Origin: Diploscapter coronatus
Taxonomy: Eukaryota; Nematoda; Chromadorea; Rhabditida; Rhabditidae
Direction of reading: 5' to 3'
Assembly (NCBI GenBank): GCA_964036155.1
Contig: OZ038422.1
Span: forward strand, 17,941,201-18,005,200
DNA: 64,000 nucleotides
Shown: in pieces, positions 23,479 to 36,100 of the stretch
How positions within the stretch are numbered: the first letter of the stretch is position 1
Layout: each line of letters starts with the position of its first letter
Position numbers and translations under genes: made by a program
Notes under the pieces: generated by a model
The model's input: the letters and a program-made list of their open reading frames with translations, nothing else
Told to the model about the DNA's origin: nothing
Databases searched by the model: none

Positions 23479-25451
23479 CTAGCGATTGGCGCAAAGAACT
23501 GCGATGCCAGTTCTGCCGTTGCAATCCGTAAAATAGCCGGTAGCCGGATCGCATGTGTCAGGAGTAGTGGGATCATTATGACAATTATTGAAATTAGTTG
23601 ATGTGGCATATGCACAAATTAGATTTCCTGTTGGAGGATCGATTCTCAGAAAATATCCGCTATTATATTGCGCGGGATCACAGTACAAATTCATGGCGCA
23701 ATTCGTTGATCCAGGTATCTGAGTGATTTGAGGAGGTGCGTTATCGAGCGTCCGCGGATCCGGGACAGTCGTGCATGCACTACCCCAACCACTTTCGTCT
23801 TCGAACTTGTATGGCTGGCAGTCAACGCAGAAATCTAAAAATGATCTTCCTTCAAGGGTCTTTACTAGTAGGATACCAAAAAATGCATTGATATGCAATG
23901 TGCGTGGTATTTGAGTGGACTTGAAGTGCAGTGCAGTTGAAGTTGAAGGAAATTATGTGAGGTGTAGTGTAGCGCAATTGAAAACTTCAATTTTCGTGCA
24001 GTTGCAAACCTTAGTAATTGCTAGAATCTCTGATTATTCACGTAAGTATTCGATTAAAAAAAATGGATGCATTTAGTTTCATATCCCCTCTGTAAAACAT
24101 TTAGCTTTATCCACCCTTCATTTTGAAGGCGTTTAGTCCTAAACTGCGTAATCTTTCCTCCCAAACTATTTTTTCTTTCTTTCGCATTTTGGAAGAAAAT
24201 GTTACATCTTTGGGAGAAACACATTATGCTCTACTTTTTGGGAAGAAAGTTTATACTTGTAGAAGGAAAGATTACGCAGCCTCAGTTCTATATCTCTATA
24301 CAATGTCATTTTCCCTTCTTTTCTCATGCTATTTTCAAAGGGGTGTAGAACTAAACGCACTCTGAAAATTCTGCCTAATAAAGGTGCAAAATGAATGTTG
24401 TAAAATGGGTTGTTAACAGAACTGGGTGGAAGTATGGAGAAAAATTACATGTGGTAGATGTAGAAGTACTAGATGACGATGTTGAAGTACTCGATGATGA
24501 TGTCGAAGTAAAAATGGTCGAACTACTCGCTGTAACTTGCAACTATTTGTGACGCCATGGGCAGTTTTATGTTCTAAATGATACCTGTCGTTGAACAGGT
24601 TGATTCAACCGAAGTTGTGCTCGCTGTTGATGTCTTTGTACTCTAAGATCGTGCATAATGTGTCAATCAATCTTAATTTTTCGTCGTACTTCCATCGATA
24701 CTGATGTCGTTTGCAGGTCTGTCGTTGACAAAGTTGGCAAGTCCATATCTGAAAATAGCGAATGAATATTGCAATTTTTTCAGCAGCATACAGTAGCACA
24801 TAAAAGTTTTCAGCAATGTTCCAATTTTTAGGCAACCTACAGACCAAAGGAGCATTTACGTTGGCCGTAAAAATACAGGTGGGGAGTCTGCTTGAACAAA
24901 CTGACTTACGTCCTCCCTAGGTCTGACAGTCTGGAAAAGTAGTAACGGAAAGAGTAGTAGCGTGCAAAGACAGTATGGGAAAAGATTCTTTGTCTAACCC
25001 CATCCTCCCTACACTTCATACTATTTCGTCCATTATTACATTACTGCTATTACTGTTTTACTTTTCCAAATTACCCATTTTTAGAAGCTTAGGCTTATCA
25101 ACTTTCGTTGGATTTATTCAGCTGATTTTTAGTAGATTTGTTAGTGATATCTGATTTCTAATAAATGCCAGTTTTCAACTGAATTGATCAAATGGCAATT
25201 AGATAAACCCTCAATGATAGAATTATAAAACGCTCAAAGCTTTCGTGCGTCGTTTTATCTATTGTCTCCTCAAGCGAATCTGAAGAAATATACTGGCATT
25301 TGTAGTGTTCTAATGAATTTACATGAAATCGACCCTTAACGAATGAGAGAACGTAAATCAGACCTGGAGTCGTTAGGCAGCCGTGAATGACACGAACGAG
25401 TAAGAGAATAATCATTGCCTTCGTCCCAATCGATTTATGTGATAATTTCAT
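23479..25451 (-). CDS. Ser/Thr-rich secreted cysteine-containing protein (DUF281-like layout)
   Basis: Five exons whose phases all agree: 25451-25364, 24748-24690, 24642-24585, 24529-24449, 23834-23479, giving 213 residues. Exon 1 encodes the signal peptide (KAMIILLLVRVIHGCLTTP). Exons 2-4 encode about 66 residues, mostly Ser and Thr (STASTTSVESTCSTT, then repeated SSSSTST), probably O-glycosylated. Exon 5 encodes a compact domain with paired cysteines (FCVDCQPYKF, SACTTVP, CAMNLYCDP, NLICAYAT, DTCDPATG, TDCNGRTGIAVLCANR). Signal peptide, mucin-like spacer and C-terminal Cys domain is the plan of the large nematode-specific DUF281-type family; the assignment rests on layout rather than a certain motif. 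Function is unknown; cuticle, excretory or gut surface would fit. Intron 1 contains another inverted repeat. Confidence 0.8.
24121..24360. mobile_element. Foldback element in an intron
   Basis: GCGTAATCTTTCCT near 24146 pairs with AGGAAAGATTACGC near 24264, and outer GGCGTTTAG pairs with CTAAACGC at about 24351-24358. It lies in the last intron of the Ser/Thr-rich gene. Confidence 0.75.
24931..25072. mobile_element. Inverted repeat in intron 1 of the Ser/Thr-rich gene
   Basis: CTGGAAAAGTAGTAACGG at the left and TTACTTTTCCAAAT at the right are inverted. Part of it (TACTATTTCGTCC.TTA) recurs at about 20908-20925, so this is a dispersed family. Confidence 0.55.
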
Positions 25452-25699
25452 GTTTAACCTGAATTTATAAGTAGCGGGATGTTTTATTTCAGGCAAAATA
25501 AACAATTATTATTCAAAAAGGTATTTGAAAAGCATAGAAGAAATGGCAGATTCTCGCGATCGTGCCGTTTTTTACTAAACTTTTCACAATCACATTTCCG
25601 TCCTTCTACAAAACTGGTAAATAATAACAAGACTAACGTGTTCAATCTCGCACGTAATCCAGACTCATGAATCGCGACGCTCAAGTGCTGCCCACAAAC

Positions 25700-27290
25700 T
25701 TGATTGCCCTTTTCTTGTCTACGCTAATTTTTCATGCGATATCAAATTTGTGATTCCACCACGATGTCTGATAATGAGAGAAAAGGGAATTCCTATAGAC
25801 TGTAAGAAAAAGACGAGAAAGGCAGGATGACGTTAGAACAATTCGTGTGTGATCGGGATCCCGCTCTTATAAATTTTGTCAGATATTAATATCATGCGAA
25901 AAAGATGGCAATTCTATTATTTTTTAAACAAAATTTCATCCTCGTCAGAGCTAAGTGAGATTTTGAAGAATGCAAATTTTTTTTAATTCGGCCTGCGAAA
26001 GTCTCACTCGGACTGATCTGAAATGAAGATTTTCAAAATTGGAGATGAGAAGTAGAAACGAAAATTGGATTCAGAAAAATCTCAGAAGAAAGAAGTAGAA
26101 GTAGCCAAAAAATTAGAAACGACAGAAGAACTATCAGCCAGTGTTCTCCATTTTGAAAACTCAGTCAAATCAGTGAAATAAAATAACTGATCCTCAAAAA
26201 TTGATTATCGAAAATGAAAGGTAACTAGAGAAGAAAAAAAAAATCAAAACTAACTCTACAGTAAAAACACGATTTCTATGAAAAAACCAATCCATGATCA
26301 GGCTAAGCATGCTGGAATGATCAGTTCTTTTTCCATGACAGCAATAAATGCTAGGGAAGAAATGAGATAAATGAGAAACAAAGAAGACGGATTCCCTATT
26401 ATTCAACCTGCCAATCTGGCTTCAAATATCAATGGCGACATTTTCACTTTCATTCAAGATCTCGGATGTCTATAGAGGAACAAGGTGTCAAATCATGCGT
26501 AAGCGCGATTGTCTGTATTCTTACAAATTAATAAATGATAGCGTTTCTAATTACGAAGTTTTCCATGCAAGTATACAAAAATAAAAATATATATATATCA
26601 GAATTTTTTCTCCAAAGCCTGCTTATATTCGCATAGAACCAGCACACACGTGTTGACGAACAGCAGAATTGGAATCTTATCCTTCCCTAAGACATAAACA
26701 TCCAATTCTCGCGTAATCCCATTGTTTTCCAATTGCAAGTCAAATCGTACTTCCTGACTGGGATTCAGGAGAAAAAGAAATAAAGAATTCGATTAGAGCA
26801 GATCCCCCAATTCAGCTTGATGTGAGGAATATTCTTCATTAAATGAGACCAAAAATCACTGAAGAATACAGCCCATAAGAGTCCACTGGGACTAATCACC
26901 CCAAGGATCAACTTTTGAAGTGATCAAATCAAATCCAAGCTCAAGCCTGGTGGTTCATGAGTCTCCTATATCTGAATGTGAGCTTTTAGATTCATTCACT
27001 GAAAGTATCTAATCTGAAATCTACTTCAAAATTCCAACTATTAGCGATATGCGCACAAAATGTCAAAATCCTTGAGCTCAAAGTTCAAGTCTTCTATTGT
27101 TAGGCGGCAGTCCTAGGGAAGACGGTCGTCAGAGGCCTCGTGTGACTTACCTACTTCTTCTATATTTTGCTAAGAATTCGGCACTTAGTATCAGTTCCTA
27201 ACAGTACTCTCATCGTTGTGCAGCCTACTCTCTCATACAATTGACTCCTCTTGCGATCTACCCCATAGATTTTTTCGTCTGACGAAAGTG
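25700..27290. other. No gene seen
   Basis: AT-rich spacer. Short open frames here lack splice sites and recognisable content. An (AT)n run lies at about 26587-26601. Confidence 0.5.
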
Positions 27291-27419
27291 CTCCTTAGAT
27301 TTGGTGGTAGAATATCTGTTGACAATGTATTCAAATCCTGTCTGTGTTTCGACCCCTCAGTTCCAGTTGATAGTCGAATTTCTCGAATCACTGATATGAA
27401 TTATACAAGATATCAGCAT
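27291..27419 (+). pseudogene. Kelch-exon fragment (copy of the F-box/kelch gene)
   Basis: The frame reads FKSCLCFDPSVPVDSR and then DMNYTRYQH, nearly the same as one exon of the F-box/kelch gene at 40.7-40.9 kb and of its palindromic copy at 42.4-42.5 kb. The homology stops abruptly at 27419 where a foldback element begins, and no other kelch exon is nearby. It is therefore a dispersed, truncated third copy. Confidence 0.75.
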
Positions 27420-27528
27420 AAAAACTGCCTATCCGCAACGATCGGCATTTGTCGACATTTGCTATGGAATTGCCGATCGGCAAAAAGTGTGGACATTAGC
27501 AACTATCGGTGCAGATAGGCAGTTTTTA
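27420..27528. mobile_element. Foldback element interrupting the kelch fragment
   Basis: AAAACTGCCTATCCGCA at the left end and GCAGATAGGCAGTTTT at the right end are inverted; an inner pair (GATCGGCA / TGCCGATC) strengthens the hairpin. It sits exactly where the kelch similarity ends. Confidence 0.75.
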
Positions 27529-27539
27529 CTCTGAGTAGA

Positions 27540-28590
27540 GAAAGATCAAAATCGTTATCAATAATGAATAAAGCAATGCATTAGGTTCAACATAGACTTA
27601 ATTTTTAGAAACATAATCAGGATTAATTTTAACGATATTAAAAATTATCCAGTAGAAATATGCAAAAAATGTCTTTAGAGAAGAAGAAAATTGCGCACAA
27701 TCGAAATGGTGGATGATTGAAGACAATCTCAAATGAGACCATGCTATACCTTTTTTAATTTCTGAATACAAAACTATCGAAGAAAATATATTTATTTTCG
27801 AATAAAAATAGGCAAATAATAAGGAGAAAGGAAATAGAGAATAAATTGCAGAGAAAATATTTATCTTTCAAAGAAATGCCACGGTGAGAAAAACTCTTAA
27901 ACATATCGTACTTGAGATTTGATAAGATAGTTGATAGGAGCGGTTAAACATGAATAAGAAGTACCATCTTGAGTGTTAGAATAAGGGACTAAATATTTTA
28001 CTTTGACTATTTCAAGCGATGAAGCGAGAAAAATGACGATAACGATTTAGGGTCTTTAGAAAAATCAAATAATATAATGACTAAACTATCACGGATATAA
28101 TCTGAATATCGAACTTTGGAAATTCTTGAAAGGAAAGAAAAATTATCCGTTTTTTCATGTAAAAGGGCAAAATGTCAATGTCTGGCAAATTATAATACCG
28201 TGCTCAGATAAGGGATTTTGAAGAACACATGAAAACAAGGGTGAAATTTGAGGTAAAACGAATGACAAGAAATGCATCGAATACATGACAAAAATTTATA
28301 GATATTCGAAATGAAAACCAAAAAGAGAAGAAATATGAAACATCGGATCAAAATATACATTGGGAGAAAGTAAATGAAAATCAGGAATTTTATTTGAAAT
28401 TATTAGGTGATTAGTTGATGAAGAAAAAGAAGAGTTAAAATAACCAGAGATATTGCGAGTTACCTGTCCTACAGATCACAGCACGAGAGGCCAGTAGTAG
28501 ATGTTGCGATTGAGCATCAGCACATTGTCGATCACACAGAACAACTACAAAGTGGCCTAATGAAAATTTAGAAAAGACATAATGAAGAAA
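27540..28590. other. No gene seen
   Basis: AT-rich and purine-rich sequence on the plus strand, with no supported exon. Confidence 0.5.
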
Positions 28591-28592
28591 AA

Positions 28593-28753
28593 CGAAGATT
28601 TTGGCGATTTGGAAAGGGCGCAACGTCGCAACAAAATGAACTAATATGTAGGAATAGGAGCGAGTAAAGACTGTAGGGGAAATGCTCTCTCGCTTTCACT
28701 CACTATTTCATCATGTTGCGACGTTGCGCTCTTTCCAAGCGGCCAAGATTTCG
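28593..28753. mobile_element. Foldback element
   Basis: GGAAAGGGCGCAACGTCGCA at the left is complementary to TGCGACGTTGCGCTCTTTCC at the right. The arms are about 45 nt with few mismatches and flank a loop of about 70 nt. Confidence 0.8.
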
Positions 28754-29029
28754 AAGATCGTATTAACGTTGCTTTGCGCGTTTTGTATTGGATTATACGC
28801 AAGCACAACGTTTTACACAATCGTTACATTTCTTCAGGGCATTTTACACGATCTAATGTTTAAATTCAATTCTATGCATCGTTAAAACAAAGATCGCTTC
28901 TTTTCAATTAGGCGCTTCGACGATGAATGTCCATTTAGGAGCTAGCCTACTTGTCCAACTATCTCTCAAAGATAGGCAGAAACGTTAGAATTTTCTGTAC
29001 AAGGAGTATCGTTAGATATTCTATCAGAA

Positions 29030-32000
29030 TTATGTGAAATTAAAAATAGGATATTTCGATTTCAAAAATGATGCAATAAGGACCACCTGATGCGGCTCAT
29101 CGTTTTGAGTGAGCGAAGTGATCAGTTCGTCTTTGTCTTTGCTGGTGTAACTCGACCAGTTCGGTAGGGCACAGAAGGAAGAGGGAGCGGACGAATAGAT
29201 TCTCTTGAGTTCAAATCATATATTCAATAATAAGTGAAATATCATGCCTGTTTGATTTGTTCGAAATCGACAGCATAGTCGTCGGAAAATCGACTGAGGA
29301 GATTGTAGAGGCAGCCCTCGAAGATGCGATCGCTACTCGTGAAGACCAGCTGCTCGAACAGCAGTTGGTGGGGGCGAATCTGCAATAAGCATGGGGATTA
29401 ATGAAACGAGTGTGTAGATTTGTCTGAAAAGGAGTATCAATAAACAAATTACCCAAATGGAAGCGTCGATTTTGCAGACGAGCAAAAGGCCGAATTTGAG
29501 CACGTCCTCTCTGGTCAGACCGAACACATTCCAGATATCGCGAGGGGAGCGATGGCAATTTTTCGCGTCTTCGGGGAACTCTCTGCAGATGACGGCCTGA
29601 AACGTAATATTTTAATTGCTAAAAGTCAATAATAACTTCAGACTTGAACATGCACTGCACAAAATAAATCAACGAGTTTTTATCTAGATATTTTCCCATT
29701 TTTTGTTCATTTTGATAGTCAAAAAATACTAACGTGAAGGGTAGCTTCGAATTCGGCAATATCAACATAGGGAATGTCCTCAGGAATGGCGTCTTCAGCA
29801 GCCTTCTGGACGCAGTAAATGAAGGCAGCCATCGTGGGCAGGTCCTCGAACAAATCAAACCACAACTCCATGCAGATGCGCTTCGCAAGTCTGGAAAACA
29901 ACATAAAGCATGTGGATTGAATAAAGAAAACACGAAATACCTCTTCTTGTGAATGTACACATCTTCAGAGTCCGAAGAGGAGGCAGCGATTTTCGCCAAC
30001 TGAATTAAAAATTAACAGCGAAACATTGAAGACTGAAGATGAGTTACAAGGCCGAATGAAATATTTTTTAAAAATATAAATTTAGCAGGGACACCTTTGA
30101 ATCAACGATAGTATTTTGGAATGAACATTAGAAAATACTGATAATTAGAATAGGTCCAAGAATTCCAGATGGCAATTAAAGTAATTAATTAATTAATTAA
30201 TTAATGAAATTTTACGATGAGTGCATCCAGGAGACGAAATAGATCAGGATCTGCATTGCAGGCAGAGAAAGGCACTACTCCCAACTGGCCGTGGGAAAAT
30301 TGGCTGTACTGAGCAAGGAGGGAGTGCTTTTCGATCGGAAATTCTAATACATTTACATCGAAAAAATTATGTCGATAAAATCGTAAAACAGCAGAGGACA
30401 TTTAGAAAGCAATTAATTAAAGTAGTACGGTAAAAGCGAATGAAATAATTTTTGAATTTATTAAAAAAAGTAATTCTTTATAACTCGTGTCGTACTATTT
30501 TATTAGTATCCGCACTACGTATTACTTTAACTACTTGCCATGTTTAGATCAGAGAAAGTTAGGAAAAGCGATAATTCTCCATTTCAATTATTTATATGTT
30601 CCGAATTATACCTGGTTCATATTCTTGATTTCTTTGATCAGAGAGCGAATGATCAGTCGATCAGAATTGATCACAGCAATTTCCAAATCGAGTTCAGCCT
30701 TGCATCGTCTGCAATTCATCTTTTTTATTTCAAATATTTTCGTTCCAAACTTACTCTTCGTTCATTTTCCAAAATCGTTTGAATTCTTCGTCGGTCGGAG
30801 TCACTTTCCTCTGAAAATATCATTTCTTTCTCCATTGATTACAATAGGTTCAAATCAAACCTAGGCAGACTTTTGAAAATCTGAAGAAATATAGATAGGG
30901 ACCGCAAACTCCGTTTCCTTGCATTCTCGCTTTCGTTAAAAAAGCGGTCATTTGAAAAGTCAAAAATAGGAAGCAAGTTCCCTTCAAAGTACCTAAACAT
31001 AAAAAGACATAATCTCATTCGGTGAACCACATTCAATGAAACTGTCCTGTGCCAAAAATCAGCACGAAATTCCGGTGTTGTTCGGTGTTAATCATGACTG
31101 GACGGAAATAAAAAAATGTCCCAATCCGGAAACGGAAACGAAATTCCGTCCAGCCCTGGTGTGCACACGCTCGGAAACTTTGACTTGATTCATACGCTGC
31201 CTAGATCTGGTTCTAATAAAGACACGTACATGTTTCTCTTGTTTGTTTCATTTCAACATTGCCCACCTGCTGAGCCCTGTGATGTTCGAGTTTTCCGTAA
31301 TCGACATTGTACTCCAAGGGCCACAGCCTTCCCGTGTATTTCCACTTGGCTTCGCAATTGCGCTCAGAATTAGGGATTTCTTTCTGCAATTGCAAACATT
31401 TTTTGTTCAAAAAACTATTTATAACATAAAGTAATATCGCAAGTCACTTTTATCTGAAATCAGTGAAAATCTAATAACTTTTGCAGGTCATATTTATCTT
31501 AAAACTTGCTACAACTCTTTCATCGTTCAAAAGTTCTTAATTTTTTTTCTATAAATGCGCAATAAAAACACTGGAGAGAATGCAAACCTCTTGTCCGACG
31601 ATGAGATAAGGATGAAGCTGATTAGCGTAAGCAGGCAGCCAGGGACTGAATTTGCCCAGAGTGACGGGGTCATTGAGCGTCAGCGATCTTTCGTCATCGA
31701 TCAGGCGAGTGAAATCGTGATTCTGATTTTGCTGAAAAATATGAATAATTCATCGAATACTAATCATGGATATTTTTGATATGTCCGTTTAATCTTCTTC
31801 GGAAGCGTAATAGTCGTAATCTCATTAGTTTCATATTTTCGAGGAAGTTCTGCATCAAATTTCAAACTTTGGTTATTATTTTACACCTGATATCATTTCT
31901 ACTAAAAAGTAACAGATAAGATGAGGTTAAATAATAACTCTACTCAATCAGGTGATAAAGCGATAGTTCACTAAAATCATTAGTTTATGATTAAATTTAA

Positions 32001-32645
32001 AAAAACCTTTGCATCAACGTCGTGCATTCCGTTCACGTCCCACTTCTCAATCGGCCTTTTTCCCTTCTCCCCATCACTGCAGCATTCATATTCTTCTGCG
32101 AGTTTTTCCTCTTCCATTTCCTTGCTCTTCTGTTTATCATCGGATTTGCTGCAGAAAGGATTGTCTGAAATATTCTATGCCATTTATGAAAATTCTTTAA
32201 TTTGCAAAAAGTACAGATATGAATAAAAGAATTGAGTGGAATTAAAGATTGATCTTCATTAGAATTTTTAAACGCCATTGCACGAAACCAGTGACTTGCT
32301 ATAACCAAAATATTCGTTGGTCAATCGTCAAAATTGATTTTAAATTAGTTATACCGTAGCTCCTCTAATTGAAGGACATTATCTTCCATTCTCAAACCCC
32401 AGATATTCGAAAAATTTGATTTTAGCAAACCACAATGATTTCTCATCTAATGATCGTCTAAAGTTAGTATCGAAAGTAAATAAGCCCTAAATACTTCAGT
32501 GGATGCATAAAAGCATTTTCAAAATTATTCTATTTGGACAATAGGTAGTTCTGGCATTTGGACCTCTGTCGTTGGACTGTTTGCTCATCTGATTTCGATT
32601 CCAGCTGTCAGGTTGATCATTCTGCTGCCTCCGTCCTCCCCACAT
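29030..32645 (-). CDS. Unrecognised conserved-looking protein (about 480 residues)
   Basis: Twelve exons, nearly all joined in phase: 32645-32564, 32164-32007, 31731-31588, 31383-31267, 30810-30755, 30708-30612, about 30343-30216, 29999-29941, 29890-29734, 29596-29453, 29379-29248, 29203-29030. Phase fails only between the sixth and seventh. Start MWGGRRQQNDQPD is preceded by a TTTTCAG site at 32680. The N-terminus is charged and disordered; later parts look folded (LGKFSPWLPAYANQLHPY, KWKYTGRLWPLEYNVDYG, KRICMELWFDLFEDLPT, NVFGLTREDVLKFGLLL, QLLFEQLVFTSSDRIFEG). No catalytic motif, signal peptide or membrane helix was seen, so it is probably intracellular and may be mainly helical. The eleventh exon seems to end AACAG/GCATGA, a GC-AG intron. 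It lies about 0.5 kb downstream of the PSMD5-like gene on the same strand, so the two may share an operon. Confidence 0.7.
30184..30206. repeat. (TTAA)n tetranucleotide repeat
   Basis: About five TTAA units in the intron just 3' of the exon ending at 30216. Confidence 0.7.
30890..31035. repeat. Dispersed repeat, copy 1
   Basis: Shares blocks such as CGCAAACTCCG, CCTTGCATT and CCCTTCAAAGT, in the same order, with 46526-46690. Both copies lie in introns, of different genes. Confidence 0.6.
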
Positions 32646-33155
32646 TATGCCCTCTGGTTTAGTATCAAGTAAGTCGTAACTGAAAATGGAAAAGCGTTAA
32701 CAAATTCAGAAGCACAAAAGGGTTGTGCAAGTGGAGATATGTGTGAACTGATTAGTGACAGTCTGAGCAGAGAACAAGTATGATAAAATCGATAAAATTC
32801 ATCAACAAAGCGGACAAAAAATCAATAATTTGCTAATAAAAAATCAACAAAACCCGTAAACTCATCGCTTTTCTCAATTGACACCAGCTATTTTTCAGAA
32901 AATGATCTAGATTATTCCTATTTAGATTTTTTTTCAATTGGCATGAATAGAACTACCAGTGTATATATGTAAAAATAAAATTGATAAAACTCGTCCCTTA
33001 AAATCAAACAGAACTAATTATTGTGTGGATAATGAATGAAAAATAAATATCGCAATCTAAAAGAAAACGTTTTGATAAAATTAGATTAAAAACAGAAAGG
33101 TTCTTCTTCTCGTTTGCCGTCGAGCACTTGCAAAAGGCATCCATGAATGGGCGAA

Positions 33156-36100
33156 TCACATCCAGGCGACATTTAGCTGCGTCTCTGCAGGTCCGAAATA
33201 GTCGCGCAACTTCTGACGGAATTCGGGGGAAATGAAGGCAGATGGGGAATCTGCAATGGAAAAATCAGAAAATAAACGATACCGGGTGTTTGAAGTAATC
33301 TGATCCCATGTGGTCATGCCACCGAAGTCTTATCTTCTAACTAAATTCGATAGGGGTTTTTTTTTGCATTAAATACACAAAGACAACATACACAATTTAG
33401 TATCGTACTCTTATGGGCCGTTTATAAAAAGAGTTTTTGAGTCGTTAACCGCCCCGAAAACTGAAGCCTGCTTTGGCGCTCCCATTTTAGGTAAGATACT
33501 GAACCCAAAAATTTTGGTAATCGATCCAAATGGGGTACCGTCAAAATTGTGCTATCCTTGTACATTTAATGCAAAACCTCTATCGAATATGGTAAGAAAA
33601 TAGGATCTTTGTGGCATGATCACATCGAGTCAGATTGCTTGAAACGCCCTGTAGAATAAAAACTAGATTTGCAACTTTTCGAACCACGGTTAACCGCATA
33701 GAGCGAGATAGTGCATTATAGCGAGAAAGAAAAAAAGCATGTTTTCTTTTCGTCTCTCGAAGATATCCGCTATCTCGTTTCGTGCAGTTAACCACGGTTC
33801 GAAAAAGCAGTTCTGATACAAACCAATGAGTCGTTTGATGAGATCCTCCTTGAGCTGTGCACACTCCCAGTCAGGCTCGCTCTTCTTGTTCAACAGCCAT
33901 TCAGAGAATCTAAAAACTGACGTGATTTCCGAATAAAAAAGAATCCTCACTCAGCCATGGGAATGTAGGTCTGCTTGCCGAATTCTCGAGAGAGCACGGC
34001 GTGGAAAAGTCGAAGTAGGGCGATTTTAAGGTCCTTGAATGGCTTGGACACGCTGACTGCAGAGAAGTGAGGGAAGCCGTCCCCGAGCTCTTTGAACCAA
34101 TTCGAAAGTTGCGTTTCTTCACCTGAATATGGATAATTTTATATATAACAATATCGAATGGAAGTTACTCTCTCCTCGAAATCTATTTCATACAGTTGGG
34201 TAGATAAAAATGCATAATAATGTGTGGTAAAGAAATAAAGAATGATTTGCGAAAGTTTAGTTCAGAATGTTGTTATGGAAAAGCATATTGAGGCTTCACA
34301 AAATTCCCACTTTCAACGATCACTGACAAGAGAAGAAAACGGAATCTTACCATGTTCAAACATGACAGCCAACGCATCGATGTGACGAGTTCGCAAATCA
34401 ACAGGCCCACTCGCACAGGCAGCGCCGAAGTGGGACAGGGTCTGTTTCAGTCCTTCAGTTCCCAGAATTCCTTAAGCAGTATAATCAAAGTTGAATAACG
34501 CTACACTTTTTGGCATTAGAGTACTTTTATATAGGAAACTAGCTTTATTCACCAAAGATTTTAGTGAATAACGCTCGCCCTCGTTTTTCTTTTGGACTTG
34601 AATATTTACTTTCGTCGCAACTTTTTTTATCCGAAGCGTTACCACGGCTTCAGAATTCTGAATCTCAGCGATGGTCAATGTTTTCGACCATCGTTGAAAT
34701 ACCAGCTTCCTATCATTGACAAAAGTGTTGTTGTGATAAGATAAAATGTCTGATGGTCAACATAAATGAGGCTAAAATTGGGGTGTATGTAGGGACCGCC
34801 AGCCATTTTGTCAAATTCACTCTGGCATTATGTTTTCTACATTTTTCAGGGTCTGAGGTGCCCCTCTAACCATCCCCACCGAAAAAACCGCGAAAAAATA
34901 CGTTACTGATGAAAAAATTGATAAAATTTAACGCGAAAAATCGGGAAAATCGCTCCTTTTCGTGGACAAGGGAAAGGGGCGTGGTTTATCTGCAAAAGAC
35001 ACTATGCCGCTCGCTCCCCCCTTTCTTTGTCTGCCTTTAGGGATCTTTTTCTCTGCACTCTCTTTCATTTCAGCATTGGCTTCTTTTATATTTTCGTGAA
35101 TTATCAGGATCTTAGTTGCTCTACGCAGGATTTTTCTGATTTTTTCACCGAAGACGGACAATTGACCAACTAATCAAAATATCAAATAAAAAAATATGTA
35201 CCTTTCAAAATATGCCTAGAGTGATCGAATTTAGTAAAGACGAAAAAATGGTCATTTTGAAACTAATTTTAAAAATATTTTTTGATAAAATTTCGATTTT
35301 TTCTTTTGAATAACATAATTAGAGAGTATCAAATTTTATCTTAGTCAAGTTCTTAGGCGATTTCAGTGATCCTTTGTCAAGATACAGTACTGCAAAGGCG
35401 AGCATCTATTATTGCCTCGAAAAAATTTGCTCTACGCAGGATTTTTCTAATTTTTAAATATGTTATACATATCAACTAGATGTACCGATTCATAAAAAAA
35501 AATTAAATGTACCTTTTTTATAACTCGAAATATTAGCATTGCCATAATTTGACGCGCATTTGCGGACTTTTTTCGCACCCCAATCAATAAATCGATATCA
35601 CCACGTGAAAGAGCGGTATCGAATTGTATAGTAGGTACCGATCAATTACTAAAAACAAAAATAAAATAAGAAAAATCGGCGATAATCGAAAGGGTTATCA
35701 ACTATGGACACTTTTGAATCCAGTGAAAGGGGCGGGGCTTGGCGGTCCCTAGGTGTATGGCACTGCGTACCAAAAATTTGGCGCGCAGTGACCGTTCTCC
35801 ACAAAATTGTATGTCCAGTTTAAGGAATTTCAAATTGCTTAATCATCAGTACAAAATATTGATTGGAGTTTGTCGTGCGAATTTATATACCTTGAATGGA
35901 TGAAAATGATACCTTGAATTTTAGTCTTTGCTTCCTGTTTGTGGGCGATGTGAGCGAATGTGTCGAAAGCCAGCAGACGAGTCGAGGCATCGAGGCGATC
36001 AAACATCGAGATCTGGAGGCAGAAATGAGTTTACAAATCATGTCTCATAGTCACGTTAATGAAAATTTATTAAAGTTCGCATTTCCTCTATCAGTGTTCT

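Noticed and set aside
28682..28885. 67-codon plus-strand frame with hydrophobic segments
   Set aside because: Its 5' third is a foldback arm, and there is no splice or family support for the rest.
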